Shown: positions 26,968 to 34,704, counted from the stretch's first letter. The stretch: 64,000 nt of DNA from JAGPUQ01 sp050179115 (GCA_050179115.1 JBFXFL010000003.1:56340-120339), one strand, 5' to 3'. Program-made: numbers and translations. The notes: generated by a model not told the origin, from the letters alone.

Positions 26968-27615
26968 TCAGGCCACCCGCCGCAGCGGTTTGCCCGAGGC
27001 CAGCTCGACCTGCGAAACACCAAGGGTGCCGTTGCGGATCAGTTCGCCCAGCGCCGTAGTCAGCGCCGGAACGTCCAGGGCCAGCCGATGGCCTTCCAGT
27101 GGCCCGAGGGCGAACGGAAGGCGCGTCAGCATGTCCCGCGATTGCAACAGCTCCAGCACGGCATCGCGCCAGTGATCGAGCAGCGGCAGGGGGCAGGTCT
27201 CCCGCACCAGCGCCCATAGGCGTTCGGTGTGGTCGGTCACTGTCCTGGGCAGTAGCGCCAATGCGCTGGCGTTGGCCTTGTCGGGCTTCACGCAGCGCTT
27301 GTCGAACAGCCACAGATGAGACATGGAACCGAACAGCGTGCGCCGGAAGGTGCGCGTGGTGCGCTTCTCCAGGTTGTCGGGATTGCCGACGAAGACCGGA
27401 ATCGACGCCTGATCGGTGACGAGATGGAACTGGTCCAGTCCCTGCTCGGACCGACCGAGGGTCAGACGGGCAAGGAACTCCTGGACGGCGGTATCGCGCG
27501 CCCAGACGGACAGGAAGACGAGGTTGCCGTGCTCGTCGCCGATGCAGCCGTCGGCCATGAGGTCGGGGCATTCGTCGATGCGGTAGAGCACATTGGGTGA
27601 TGTAGATGCAGGCAT
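26968..27615 (-). CDS. ICE backbone protein of unknown function
   Basis: 215 residues from the ATG at 27615. No membrane segment or recognised motif; contains CIGDEHGNLVFLSVWARD, then a middle part with RTFRRTLFGSMSHLWLF, and a leucine-rich C-terminal half. I know it only as a conserved ICE gene next to the DUF6094 methyltransferase. It has both a GC-hairpin leader and a three-hairpin element upstream, like radC, so it may be co-regulated with radC. Confidence 0.8.
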   Translation of the reverse strand: MPASTSPNVLYRIDECPDLMADGCIGDEHGNLVFLSVWARDTAVQEFLARLTLGRSEQGLDQFHLVTDQASIPVFVGNPDNLEKRTTRTFRRTLFGSMSHLWLFDKRCVKPDKANASALALLPRTVTDHTERLWALVRETCPLPLLDHWRDAVLELLQSRDMLTRLPFALGPLEGHRLALDVPALTTALGELIRNGTLGVSQVELASGKPLRRVA

Positions 27616-27644
27616 GGTGATGTCCTCGAAGAAAACAGAGGCAG

Positions 27645-27692
27645 CACCACCCGCGAGGGCAGTCACTGCCCCAAGGGGATGGAAGGGAACGC
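27645..27692 (-). promoter_or_regulatory. Tandem GC-hairpin leader of 215-residue ORF
   Basis: Minus strand has CCCCTTGGGG and GCCCTCGCGGGT palindromes joined by CAGTGACTG, itself palindromic. It directly follows element copy B in the direction of transcription. Confidence 0.5.
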
Positions 27693-27714
27693 CCGTGAGC
27701 GTCTTGGCAAAGAG

Positions 27715-27788
27715 AACAACCAGTGCGTCGCAACGCACCGTAGCCTTGAAGGTCTTGGCTACCTGGGCATGTTGTCGGCAACGCCGAC
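27715..27788 (-). promoter_or_regulatory. Three-hairpin repeated element, copy B
   Basis: Hairpins at 27723-27738 (GTGCGT/ACGCAC), 27741-27761 (TAGCC/GGCTA) and 27774-27788 (GTCGGC/GCCGAC), with the invariant CCTGGGCATG linker (plus-strand reading). Stems 1 and 3 differ in sequence from copy A yet still pair, which supports a selected structure. Confidence 0.65.
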
Positions 27789-27895
27789 GGACATGGGAAG
27801 TAGCCTGCTTCAACAGGCCGGTGAGCGGGAGCGAAAAACCGTCACGCGACGCCACCCTGTTTGCAAAGGGGGCTCCGAAGGGGTGTCTGCCGAAC

Positions 27896-27934
27896 AAAAA
27901 AAGCGGACCATGCCGTCATGGGCATGATCCGCTT
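27896..27934 (-). terminator. Rho-independent terminator after DUF932 gene
   Basis: Fourteen-base arms AAGCGGATCATGCC and GGCATGGTCCGCTT (27934-27921 and 27914-27901 on the minus strand) with one mismatched pair, followed by a run of T (27902-27896). It lies six bases after the DUF932 stop. Confidence 0.85.
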
Positions 27935-27939
27935 GAGGG

Positions 27940-28767
27940 TCAGGCTTTCAACTGACGCAGACCTTCCGCCAGCAGCCATAGCGCCCGGTTCAGCCGGACG
28001 TTCTGGTCAATGCCTTGAACGGGCCGCGTGCGTTGCTGGCGCCCGTTTGCGGTGCGGCCGGTCAGGCCGCCTTTGACGAGGTTCTCCTGAACTCGATTGA
28101 AGGTGGACCACAGGTCCGAACGGTTGTCGTCGAAACGACGTGGCCGCAGAACCTGACTCTCCGTGATCGGCAAGGTCTTGCCGGGATCGTCGTACTTGAG
28201 GGTCAACGCCGATCTGGCGAAGACCTCGGCCTCACCGTCGTCGAGTGTGATGGCACCCATGGCATCGCGCGAGTGTTGCACTTGCTCGAAACCCTGCAAG
28301 ACTTCGTAGGCGCCCTCGATGACGTGATCGGTGACGTTGCCCTTGTGAGGAACGCGGACGTCGGCGAAGGTGTCGCCGCACACCAGACCGTTCTGGCAGA
28401 CGAAGCGGAACATGCCCGCCAGCATCTGATAGCTGCTGGTGCCGTCGTGCGAATTGAGCAAGATGATCTCGCTTGCCTCGGTGCCATTGATCTGGCTCGC
28501 ATGACGGAGCCGCAGCATGTGCTTGGTGTAATCACGCCGATCCTCGTGGCGCACACGTGTCTGGCACACCATGAACGGTTGGAAACCCTCTTTGCGCAAC
28601 TCTGTCAACACGGCCGCGGTCGGGATGTAGCTGTAGCGCTGGGAACGGCTTTCGTGCGGGGTCTCCGCGAAGATGGATGGAGCGACGGTGCGGATCTGAT
28701 CATCCGACAACGGATGATCCGAACGCAGCACCGGAGAACGATAAGAAAAGCGGGATGCGAGTTTCAT
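27940..28767 (-). CDS. DUF932-domain ICE protein
   Basis: 275 residues, soluble, with the DUF932 pattern: SQRYSYIPTAAVLTELRKEG, then LNSHDGTSSYQMLAGMFRFVCQNGLVCGD. DUF932 proteins are frequent on plasmids, phages and ICEs (YubP-like) and their function is unknown. It ends in a strong terminator. Upstream (28790-28840) the sequence can form an imperfect hairpin (GCAATCG with CGATTGC) rather than the usual tandem GC hairpins. Confidence 0.88.
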   Translation of the reverse strand: MKLASRFSYRSPVLRSDHPLSDDQIRTVAPSIFAETPHESRSQRYSYIPTAAVLTELRKEGFQPFMVCQTRVRHEDRRDYTKHMLRLRHASQINGTEASEIILLNSHDGTSSYQMLAGMFRFVCQNGLVCGDTFADVRVPHKGNVTDHVIEGAYEVLQGFEQVQHSRDAMGAITLDDGEAEVFARSALTLKYDDPGKTLPITESQVLRPRRFDDNRSDLWSTFNRVQENLVKGGLTGRTANGRQQRTRPVQGIDQNVRLNRALWLLAEGLRQLKA

Positions 28768-28842
28768 GACTATCTCCTTCTGAGGATTGGAGCAATCGGC
28801 ATCGAGAGGCGCAAAGCCGGATGCGCGATTGCATGGGACAAA

Positions 28843-28866
28843 GAAAAAAGCCCTGCGGAGCAGGGC
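28843..28866 (-). terminator. Rho-independent terminator after 86-residue ORF
   Basis: GCCCTGC/GCAGGGC arms (28866-28860 and 28856-28850, minus strand) with a TCC loop, followed by a T run. It lies about 54 bp past the stop at 28920. Confidence 0.8.
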
Positions 28867-28919
28867 CTGGGTGGGTCAGGTAAAGAGGAATGCAGCCCCG
28901 TGAAGCACGGGCCTGCGGT

Positions 28920-29180
28920 TCAGTCCGGCTCGAATTGCCGGCTGTAGGGGTTGAAGCGAAGCGCTTCGCTCCCTTTGAGGATCGGTGTGAAACCGTCCAG
29001 GTAGAGGTTGGCGAGGTACTGGTCGCGGTAGGTCAACGCCTGCCGTGCCTGTTCCTCGGTGAGACCGTCGCTGATGAAGTGATCGAGCAGTTCCTCGTCG
29101 GAGGAAACTTCGTTGTTGGACAACTGCTCTTCGACGAGGCGCAGCAACGATGCCGGGAGGGCGGCCAGGATCGGGTCCAT
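28920..29180 (-). CDS. Small acidic ICE protein of unknown function
   Basis: 86 residues, acidic, helical, beginning MDPILAALPASLLRLVEEQL and containing DEELLDHFISDGLTEEQAR. No recognised domain. Conserved in this position in related ICEs to my knowledge. It is 18 bp downstream of the 126-residue gene, so they are probably cotranscribed, and a terminator follows. Confidence 0.78.
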   Translation of the reverse strand: MDPILAALPASLLRLVEEQLSNNEVSSDEELLDHFISDGLTEEQARQALTYRDQYLANLYLDGFTPILKGSEALRFNPYSRQFEPD

Positions 29181-29198
29181 GACGTGTACCTCCCGTGC

Positions 29199-29579
29199 TC
29201 AGGCCACCGCCGCTGGCGTGCGACGACGTGCGTGATGGGCAAGCACACCTTCCCGCCACTCGGGGGATTGCACCGGCGCCATGTCGAGATAGCGCAACGG
29301 GCACGAGTAGTAGTAGGGGTGCATGGATTCATCCAGGGGCTTGTGGCCCCATTCGCCGCCCGAGCCTTGCAGCAGGTCGCAACGGATGACGTTGATGGAA
29401 TCGCCGGCAGCGAGCTTCATGAATCCCGCCTGCTTGGCGGTGATGCGCGCCACGGACCACAGCACGTTGCCGCGCAGGGCGTGGGCGATGACCTCCGAGC
29501 GAGCGTTTTCGCCCTCCTGCGGTTCGATCAGTTCGCGGATCAGTTGGTCGCGGGTTTGCCGCGAGAAATACCAGCCCAT
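29199..29579 (-). CDS. ICE protein of unknown function (126 aa)
   Basis: 126 residues starting MGWYFSRQTRDQLIRELI, with LAAGDSINVIRCDLLQGSGG in the middle and an aromatic MHPYYYSCPLRYLDMAPV segment. Soluble. I do not know its function; it is a familiar backbone gene of GI-type ICEs. Its start has a good AGGAGA site after a clear tandem-hairpin leader. Confidence 0.8.
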   Translation of the reverse strand: MGWYFSRQTRDQLIRELIEPQEGENARSEVIAHALRGNVLWSVARITAKQAGFMKLAAGDSINVIRCDLLQGSGGEWGHKPLDESMHPYYYSCPLRYLDMAPVQSPEWREGVLAHHARRRTPAAVA

Positions 29580-29604
29580 GGGAATTCTCCTGTGAAAAAA
29601 AGCC

Positions 29605-29652
29605 GGAGCACTCCCCCGACGGGGGAAATACCCCGGCGGGTGGTTGGAACGT
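29605..29652 (-). promoter_or_regulatory. Tandem GC-hairpin leader of 126-residue ORF
   Basis: The clearest example of the set: ACCCGCCGGGGT, then CCCCCGTCGGGGG, followed on the minus strand by a run of T and then the ribosome-binding site. The second hairpin plus T run resembles a terminator placed inside a 5' UTR, so attenuation is possible. Confidence 0.55.
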
Positions 29653-29672
29653 CGCGGGAAGCGACAGATGGA

Positions 29673-30284
29673 TCAGGCGGAGGCGATATGCCAGTCCTGG
29701 GACAGCGGCGCGAACTCGTAGCCCAAGGCACCGAGACGGTCGCGTTGCTGACGCAACAGGCGGCGATCGACGGTGGCATCGAGCTTGACGATCTCGCCCA
29801 GCGGCCAGAGAGCGCCGAACAGCGTGGCGTCGTCGTCCTGCGTTACCGGCTTGGAAGCCGGCTTAGCGGGAACGTCGGCACCGAACGGCGTGGTATCGAC
29901 CAGGGGATCGCTGGACGTTGCCGCCTTCGCTTCGGCAGGTGCCGAAGTGGAAGGGACAGGCCGTTGCGCTTCCTCGTCGATCGGATCGACTTCCTGCGGA
30001 CTCAGCCGGTTGGCTTCATCGCGGCTCAGGTGGTCGATGTTCGATAAGGTCATTCCGCCCAGGTGCGCGCGGATCTCGATGACCATGCGGCCGCTGGTGT
30101 TGTACGTCGAAGGACGAATCTCGGTGATGACGAAATCGCCCTCGTACTTGCCTTCGCGGTACTGGTCCAGCTCGGCGTTCTTGATGACGAACTCGCCGAT
30201 GGAGGTGGCGAGGCGGCCGACGTTGAAGTCGCCGTTCCTGCCGTGGATGGTCTTGATGGCCAATTGGCCGGGAAGCGTAATCAT
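29673..30284 (-). CDS. DUF3275-domain ICE protein
   Basis: 203 residues. The N-terminal 110 form the DUF3275 domain (MITLPGQLAIKTIHGRNGDFNVG, then TEIRPSTYNTSGRMVIEIRA); the rest is a Pro/Ser/Ala-rich linker and a short helical tail. The domain looks like a small beta fold, possibly nucleic-acid binding. It is located next to DUF3577, a familiar pairing in these ICEs. Function unknown. Confidence 0.9.
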   Translation of the reverse strand: MITLPGQLAIKTIHGRNGDFNVGRLATSIGEFVIKNAELDQYREGKYEGDFVITEIRPSTYNTSGRMVIEIRAHLGGMTLSNIDHLSRDEANRLSPQEVDPIDEEAQRPVPSTSAPAEAKAATSSDPLVDTTPFGADVPAKPASKPVTQDDDATLFGALWPLGEIVKLDATVDRRLLRQQRDRLGALGYEFAPLSQDWHIASA

Positions 30285-30357
30285 GGGTCAGCTCCTTACG
30301 ATGAGGTCACGAGACGCCGACCGGAAAGACCGGCGGTTCGTTGGATGGAAAGGAAGC

Positions 30358-30379
30358 AAGGCCCCGGTGAGGGGGCCTT
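30358..30379 (-). terminator. Hairpin terminator after DUF3577 gene
   Basis: AAGGCCCC/GGGGCCTT arms (30379-30372 and 30365-30358, minus strand) immediately after the DUF3577 stop. The downstream T content is modest, so efficiency is uncertain. Confidence 0.6.
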
Positions 30380-30385
30380 GTGGGT

Positions 30386-30913
30386 TCAGAACGACTCGGC
30401 CAACGCCGGCACTTCGGCTGCTTCGTCGTCGGAAACCGTCTCGGATGCGGGTGCATCCTGGACAGCGGGTTCGCTCGAAACGCTGGGCGCTTCGTCGCGA
30501 GCCGATTCCTCGGAGGCCTTGGGTTCGGCCTTGTAGACGAGTTGGCCATCGACCTTGATCCAGCTCACGAAGAGCAGGCGGGCCTTCAGGCTGACGCTCT
30601 GTTCGCCGACACGCTTCCCCTTGCTGTAGGTGAAGATGTCGGTCCACAGATCGCCCAGACGAAAGCCGATCAGCACTTTGCGTTCGGCCTCGACGGCGGG
30701 GACGCAACGGCGGATCAGGTGCTGCGCTTCGCTGCCGGATACACGCACGTCGAAACGGCGGTACTCCGGCTTATCGCTGGGACCATTGAGCGCTGCGATG
30801 TCGCAGGCCAGGAAGGCATCGCCTTTCTTGGGCTTCACTTCGCGGATGCGATTGAGATACCCGAGGCCGGTGATGTGCAGGTCGAAGTAGGACTTTTCGG
30901 ATGAAGTGGTCAT
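30386..30913 (-). CDS. DUF3577-domain ICE protein
   Basis: 175 residues from the ATG at 30913. The N-terminal 120 residues are a DUF3577 domain (YFDLHITGLGYLNRIREV, AFLACDIAALNGP, YRRFDVRVSG), with the look of an OB-fold ssDNA-binding relative; the C-terminal 50 are acidic and Ser/Ala-rich, as in SSB tails. It may act with ssDNA during transfer, which is inference. It is preceded by a tandem-hairpin leader and element copy C. Confidence 0.9.
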   Translation of the reverse strand: MTTSSEKSYFDLHITGLGYLNRIREVKPKKGDAFLACDIAALNGPSDKPEYRRFDVRVSGSEAQHLIRRCVPAVEAERKVLIGFRLGDLWTDIFTYSKGKRVGEQSVSLKARLLFVSWIKVDGQLVYKAEPKASEESARDEAPSVSSEPAVQDAPASETVSDDEAAEVPALAESF

Positions 30914-30944
30914 GGTGAATCTCCAGACTTGAGGGACAAGAAGG

Positions 30945-31002
30945 CGGAGACACACCCACCCCGGCGGGGAGGCATAACCCCCGCGCGGGTTGATGGATCG
31001 AA
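30945..31002 (-). promoter_or_regulatory. Tandem GC-hairpin leader of DUF3577 gene
   Basis: ACCCGCGCGGGGGT and CCCCGCCGGGG palindromes on the minus strand upstream of the start at 30913, then CTCCGCCTT before the ribosome-binding region. Confidence 0.5.
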
Positions 31003-31061
31003 CGATCCAGGTACTGCTTGTGCATCCATCACCCTGGGAGGGGCGAACGTTCGCGCATGGG

Positions 31062-31153
31062 ATGCTGGTGCGAACTGGATCGGTCACGTGGTCGGAACCG
31101 CGTCGTAGCCTCGAAGACCGTGGCTACCTGGGCATGTCGCTGACGGATCAGCG
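31062..31153 (-). promoter_or_regulatory. Three-hairpin repeated element, copy C
   Basis: Hairpins at 31086-31103 (ACGTGGT/ACCGCGT, one U-G pair in plus-strand reading), 31106-31126 (TAGCC/GGCTA) and 31138-31153 (CGCTGA/TCAGCG), with the CCTGGGCATG linker. The arsenic operon begins about 160 bp beyond, so the cargo was inserted close to this element. Confidence 0.65.
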
Positions 31154-31275
31154 GAACATGGCCGCAAGCATGGAAGAGCCGTGCGGGGGTGTCGCGCCGC
31201 AATGTGTTTTTGCGCGCTCCCCCTTTGTCGATCAGGGCACTGACGGCGTACATCTCGGTGAGAGGGAATGGTTTC

Positions 31276-31309
31276 TTGCTAATAGTTCGATAATCGTTGT
31301 ATCATTGAA
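31276..31309 (+). promoter_or_regulatory. arsR promoter and ArsR operator
   Basis: TTGCTA at 31276-31281 and TATCAT at 31300-31305 with 18-bp spacing. An imperfect inverted repeat TTCGATAAT-N6-ATCATTGAA (31286-31309) covers the -10 box, as for ArsR/SmtB autorepression. The arsR ATG lies only 7 bases past the -10, so the message is probably leaderless. Confidence 0.75.
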
Positions 31310-31311
31310 AC

Positions 31312-31638
31312 ATGAATGAAGATCAGGCAGTTACCGCTCTCAGTGCATTGGCCCACACCCAGAGGTTGCGCGTGTTCCGCGCCCTCGTGGTGACGGGGCC
31401 GGCCGGCCTGACGCCCAGCGTCCTGGCCGACCAGCTCGAAGTGGCCCGCAACACACTCTCCTTTCATCTGAAGGAGCTGGCCCACGCCGGGCTGGTCACG
31501 GTCGAGCAGCAGGGGCGCAACCTGATCTATCGCGCCGATTTCGCGCAGATGAATGGCCTGCTCGGCTACATGACCGAGCACTGCTGCCAGGGCTCTGCCT
31601 GCGAAGTCTCCGATTCGGACTCTTGTGCGTCCTGTTGA
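31312..31638 (+). CDS. arsR: ArsR-family arsenic-responsive repressor
   Basis: 108 residues, winged-helix fold with recognition helix LEVARNTLSFHLKELAHAG. The metalloid site is at the C-terminus: Cys91-Cys92 and Cys97 (HCCQGSAC), similar to the C-terminal cysteine triad of the Acidithiobacillus type, with two further Cys at 105 and 108. It should leave the operator when arsenite binds. First gene of arsR-arsI-arsC-acr3. Confidence 0.93.
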   Translation: MNEDQAVTALSALAHTQRLRVFRALVVTGPAGLTPSVLADQLEVARNTLSFHLKELAHAGLVTVEQQGRNLIYRADFAQMNGLLGYMTEHCCQGSACEVSDSDSCASC

Positions 31639-31652
31639 AAGGAGCAGTATTC

Positions 31653-32135
31653 ATGAAGCGATTCCATGTCCACCTGAACGTCGATGACCTGAACCGCAGC
31701 ATCGGCTTCTACTCGCAGCTCTTCGCCGCCCAACCGGCGCGTGTCGAGTCCGACTACGCAAAGTGGATGCTCGAAGACCCGCCGGTCAACTTCGCGATCT
31801 CCACGCGCGGCGACAAGCCGGGCATCGACCATCTCGGCATTCAGACCGATTCCACCGAAGAACTCGCCGCCCTGAAGGCGCGTGCGCAGGCGGCCGATAT
31901 CGCCCTGCTCGATGACGGCGAGACGACGTGCTGCTACGCGCGCAGCGAGAAGCATTGGGTCACCGATCCACAAGGCGTGGCTTGGGAGCATTTCCACTCC
32001 CTGGGGAACATCCCGGTGTTTCATGAGGGCGCGGAACCAGCGGCTGCTCCGGCTGCGGGTTCGTGTTGTGCGCCTGCCGGAGTAAGTGACCGGCCTGCCG
32101 GCATCGCCGTGAAGGCCAAGTCTTCCTGCTGCTGA
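31653..32135 (+). CDS. arsI: ArsI/CadI-family dioxygenase, probable C-As lyase
   Basis: 160 residues of the vicinal-oxygen-chelate (glyoxalase) fold. Probable Fe ligands His5 or His7, His60 and Glu112, plus the vicinal Cys93-Cys94 pair that binds trivalent organoarsenicals in ArsI. ArsI demethylates methylarsenite to arsenite, which Acr3 then exports. The tail has extra Cys pairs (SCCAP and SSCC). CadI, a cadmium-induced relative, is the alternative label, but the arsenic operon favours ArsI. Confidence 0.85.
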   Translation: MKRFHVHLNVDDLNRSIGFYSQLFAAQPARVESDYAKWMLEDPPVNFAISTRGDKPGIDHLGIQTDSTEELAALKARAQAADIALLDDGETTCCYARSEKHWVTDPQGVAWEHFHSLGNIPVFHEGAEPAAAPAAGSCCAPAGVSDRPAGIAVKAKSSCC

Positions 32136-32150
32136 TTCGAGAAATTTCCT

Positions 32151-32648
32151 ATGACTACCGAAAGAATCTACAACGTCCTGTTCCTCTGCACAGGCAACTC
32201 GGCGCGCTCCATCATCGCCGAAGGACTCCTCAACCACTTCGGCAAAGGCAAGTTCCGCGGCTATTCGGCCGGCAGCATGCCCAAGGGTGAAGTGCATCCG
32301 ATCGCGCTGGCGACCCTGAAGAAGCTGGAACTGCCGACCACGGGATATCGCAGCAAGAGCTGGGATGAGTTCACGCTGCCCGACGCGCCGCTGCTGGATT
32401 TCATCATCACGGTCTGCGACAACGCCGCTGGCGAGGCCTGCCCGGTCTGGCCGGGGCAGCCCGTCACCGCCCATTGGGGTGTGCCGGACCCAGCCGCAGT
32501 GGAAGGCAGCGAGGTCGAGAAGCACCTGGCCTTCGCGGACACCGCCCGTGTCTTCCGGCGTCGTATCGAACTGTTCCTGTCCCTGCCTCTGCGAAGCCTG
32601 GACAGCATGTCCTTGCAGAACCAGGTGCGTGATATCGGCAAGCAGTGA
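32151..32648 (+). CDS. arsC: Arsenate reductase, LMW-phosphatase type
   Basis: 165 residues with the P-loop FLCTGNSARS carrying catalytic Cys13, and the downstream DFIITVCDNAAGEACPVWPG containing further redox Cys. This is the tyrosine-phosphatase-like ArsC class that reduces arsenate to arsenite with thioredoxin or mycothiol/glutaredoxin-type partners and is often paired with Acr3. It starts 15 bp after arsI. Confidence 0.93.
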   Translation: MTTERIYNVLFLCTGNSARSIIAEGLLNHFGKGKFRGYSAGSMPKGEVHPIALATLKKLELPTTGYRSKSWDEFTLPDAPLLDFIITVCDNAAGEACPVWPGQPVTAHWGVPDPAAVEGSEVEKHLAFADTARVFRRRIELFLSLPLRSLDSMSLQNQVRDIGKQ

Positions 32649-32702
32649 GCGAGGTTGAACGACGCCGGCTCTAGCCGAACCGAATTTTTGGAGATTACCC
32701 TG

Positions 32703-33770
32703 ATGGCATCGCCGCAACCGGCATCCCGCCTGTCCTTTCTGGACCGCTACCTTACGCTCTGGATATTCGCCGCCATGACGCTGGGCGTGGTGCTGGGCAT
32801 GATCTTCAAGGGCCTGCCCGACGCGCTGAACGCGATGTCGGTCGGCACCACCAACATCCCGATCGCCATCGGCCTGATCCTGATGATGTACCCGCCGCTG
32901 GCGAAGGTGCGCTACGAGGAATTGCATCGGGTGTTCGCCGACAAGCGCGTGCTGCTGCTCTCCCTGGTGCAGAACTGGCTGATCGGGCCGGTGCTGATGT
33001 TTGCGCTGGCGGTGATCTTCCTGCGCGACCATCCCGAGTACATGACGGGCCTGATCCTGATCGGCCTGGCCCGCTGCATCGCGATGGTGCTGGTCTGGAA
33101 TCAGTTGGCGCGGGGCGACAACCAGTATGTCGCGGGCCTGGTCGCGTTCAATTCCATCTTCCAGATCCTGTTCTTCTCGACCTATGCCTGGTTCTTCCTG
33201 TCGGTGCTGCCACCGCTGTTCGGCTTGCAGGGTAGCGTCATCGACGTCAGCTTCTGGACCATCACCGAGGCCGTGCTGATCTACCTGGGCATTCCATTCC
33301 TGGCCGGCTTCCTGACCCGCCGCATCCTGATCGGCAGGAAGGGTGCCGAATGGTACGAGCGCGTCTTCCTGCCCAGGATTAGCCCGATCACGCTGGCGGC
33401 GCTGCTGTTCACCATCGTCGCCATGTTCAGTCTCAAGGGCGGCGACGTGGTGCGGTTGCCGATGGACGTGCTGCTGATCGCCGTGCCGCTGACGATTTAT
33501 TTCATCGTCCAGTTCCTCGTCAGCTTCTTCATGGGGAAGCTGATCGAAATCGATTATCCGCGCACTACCGCGATCGCCTTCACGGCGGCCGGCAACAACT
33601 TCGAGCTGGCGATCGCGGTCGCCATCGCGGCGTTCGGGTTGGCGTCGCCCGTCGCGTTCACGACCATCATCGGCCCACTGGTGGAAGTGCCGGTGCTGAT
33701 CATGCTGGTTCATGTGGCCCTGCGACTGGGCGAGAAGTGGTTCCCCGCAACCGCTCCCGTGCGGCCATGA
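32703..33770 (+). CDS. acr3: Arsenite efflux permease Acr3
   Basis: 355 residues, very hydrophobic with about ten membrane helices. The conserved Acr3 segment LARCIAMVLVWNQLARGD carries the essential Cys, and TAAGNNFELAIAVAIAAFG is the second hallmark region. It exports arsenite using the proton motive force. I chose the ATG at 32703, which follows GGAG; an upstream frame start at 32655 would overlap spacer sequence. Confidence 0.95.
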   Translation: MASPQPASRLSFLDRYLTLWIFAAMTLGVVLGMIFKGLPDALNAMSVGTTNIPIAIGLILMMYPPLAKVRYEELHRVFADKRVLLLSLVQNWLIGPVLMFALAVIFLRDHPEYMTGLILIGLARCIAMVLVWNQLARGDNQYVAGLVAFNSIFQILFFSTYAWFFLSVLPPLFGLQGSVIDVSFWTITEAVLIYLGIPFLAGFLTRRILIGRKGAEWYERVFLPRISPITLAALLFTIVAMFSLKGGDVVRLPMDVLLIAVPLTIYFIVQFLVSFFMGKLIEIDYPRTTAIAFTAAGNNFELAIAVAIAAFGLASPVAFTTIIGPLVEVPVLIMLVHVALRLGEKWFPATAPVRP

Positions 33771-33927
33771 CCGACCTTGCCGCGTACCACCGCCGTTGGG
33801 ACGGTGCTCACCCCACTGGTTGGCGGCAACGAACATCGTTCTGCTGGCTTTGCTCTGGATGACGCATCGGCGACCGTAGTGGCGGAGCAGCCGCTGGTTT
33901 CGTGGCGTGCCTGCGGGCCGCACAAGG

Positions 33928-33949
33928 AAAGAGCCCCTCGAAGGGGCTC
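33928..33949. terminator. Hairpin terminator between acr3 and DUF5983-like gene
   Basis: GAGCCCCT-CGA-AGGGGCTC (33931-33949). On the minus strand it is followed by TTTCCTT and follows the stop at 33963 by about 14 bp, so it mainly ends the minus-strand gene; it may also stop readthrough from the ars operon. Confidence 0.75.
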
Positions 33950-33962
33950 AAGATGGAGGAAT

Positions 33963-34688
33963 TCAGTCTTCGTAGACAGGCAGGCCGTCCAGTATCGCGG
34001 CGTTCGGATCGAAGACCAGTATGCGCACGTCTGCCATGGCGGCCAGGTGCAGCACGTTCAGCAGCGGCGTGGGGACGCACGCATCCGTCTGATCGCTGTG
34101 CAGTGCCTGGGCATTGCGGCCATCGACGATTTCGAGATTGGCGTCAGTCCAGGGCGTAGCGATCAACTTCACGCCCACGGCATCGCTGTCGGGAATCCTG
34201 AAGGCTTCAAACAACAGGCCGGTGAGCGTGGATGTGTCCGCGAGGTCTTCGAGGTACTGCATCGTTTCCTCGGGAAGGTGCCCGGAACTGATCTCCCAGC
34301 ATCGGCTGTAGTGGCCGGTGTCGAAGGTCAGACGCCGCACCACGTCGCGGGCGGCTTCCTCGGAATAGGTATCGCCGACATGCACTGGCGTCCCGGAGTC
34401 GTCCGCCATGACGGCATAGATCACCGTGCGCGCGATGCCATGGTTCCGGCATTGAGCGTCCAGTTCATCCGGCACGGCTTGGCCTTGAGTGATCAAGGTG
34501 AAGTCGTCGCAGAAGACGCATTCATGCCGCTGGATCTGGTCGTCCCGCAGATGGGACTGCGAGGCATGCAGCGGAAGATAGGTCAGCGGGCAGTCGTCAT
34601 CGTAGGCAATGGCGATCATTCGCTGAATGGAAAGGCCGTTGTAGCCACGGACGAAGGGATTGGAAACAGGATTGGCATTGGGGTTCAT
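33963..34688 (-). CDS. DUF5983-like ICE protein
   Basis: 241 residues from the ATG at 34688. The C-terminal half carries MADVRILVFDPNAAILDGLPVYED, a pattern I associate with the DUF5983 family of mobile elements; the N-terminal half includes CVFCDDFTLITQGQAV with a Cys pair. Soluble, no signal. Function unknown. It has a tandem-hairpin leader and a following terminator, so it is a single-gene unit. Confidence 0.75.
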   Translation of the reverse strand: MNPNANPVSNPFVRGYNGLSIQRMIAIAYDDDCPLTYLPLHASQSHLRDDQIQRHECVFCDDFTLITQGQAVPDELDAQCRNHGIARTVIYAVMADDSGTPVHVGDTYSEEAARDVVRRLTFDTGHYSRCWEISSGHLPEETMQYLEDLADTSTLTGLLFEAFRIPDSDAVGVKLIATPWTDANLEIVDGRNAQALHSDQTDACVPTPLLNVLHLAAMADVRILVFDPNAAILDGLPVYED

Positions 34689-34704
34689 GATGGTTCTCCA
34701 GTAG

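Noticed and set aside
31566..33923. 785-codon minus-strand frame across the ars operon
   Set aside because: Antisense of four recognised ars genes; His/Gln/Asp-rich shadow.
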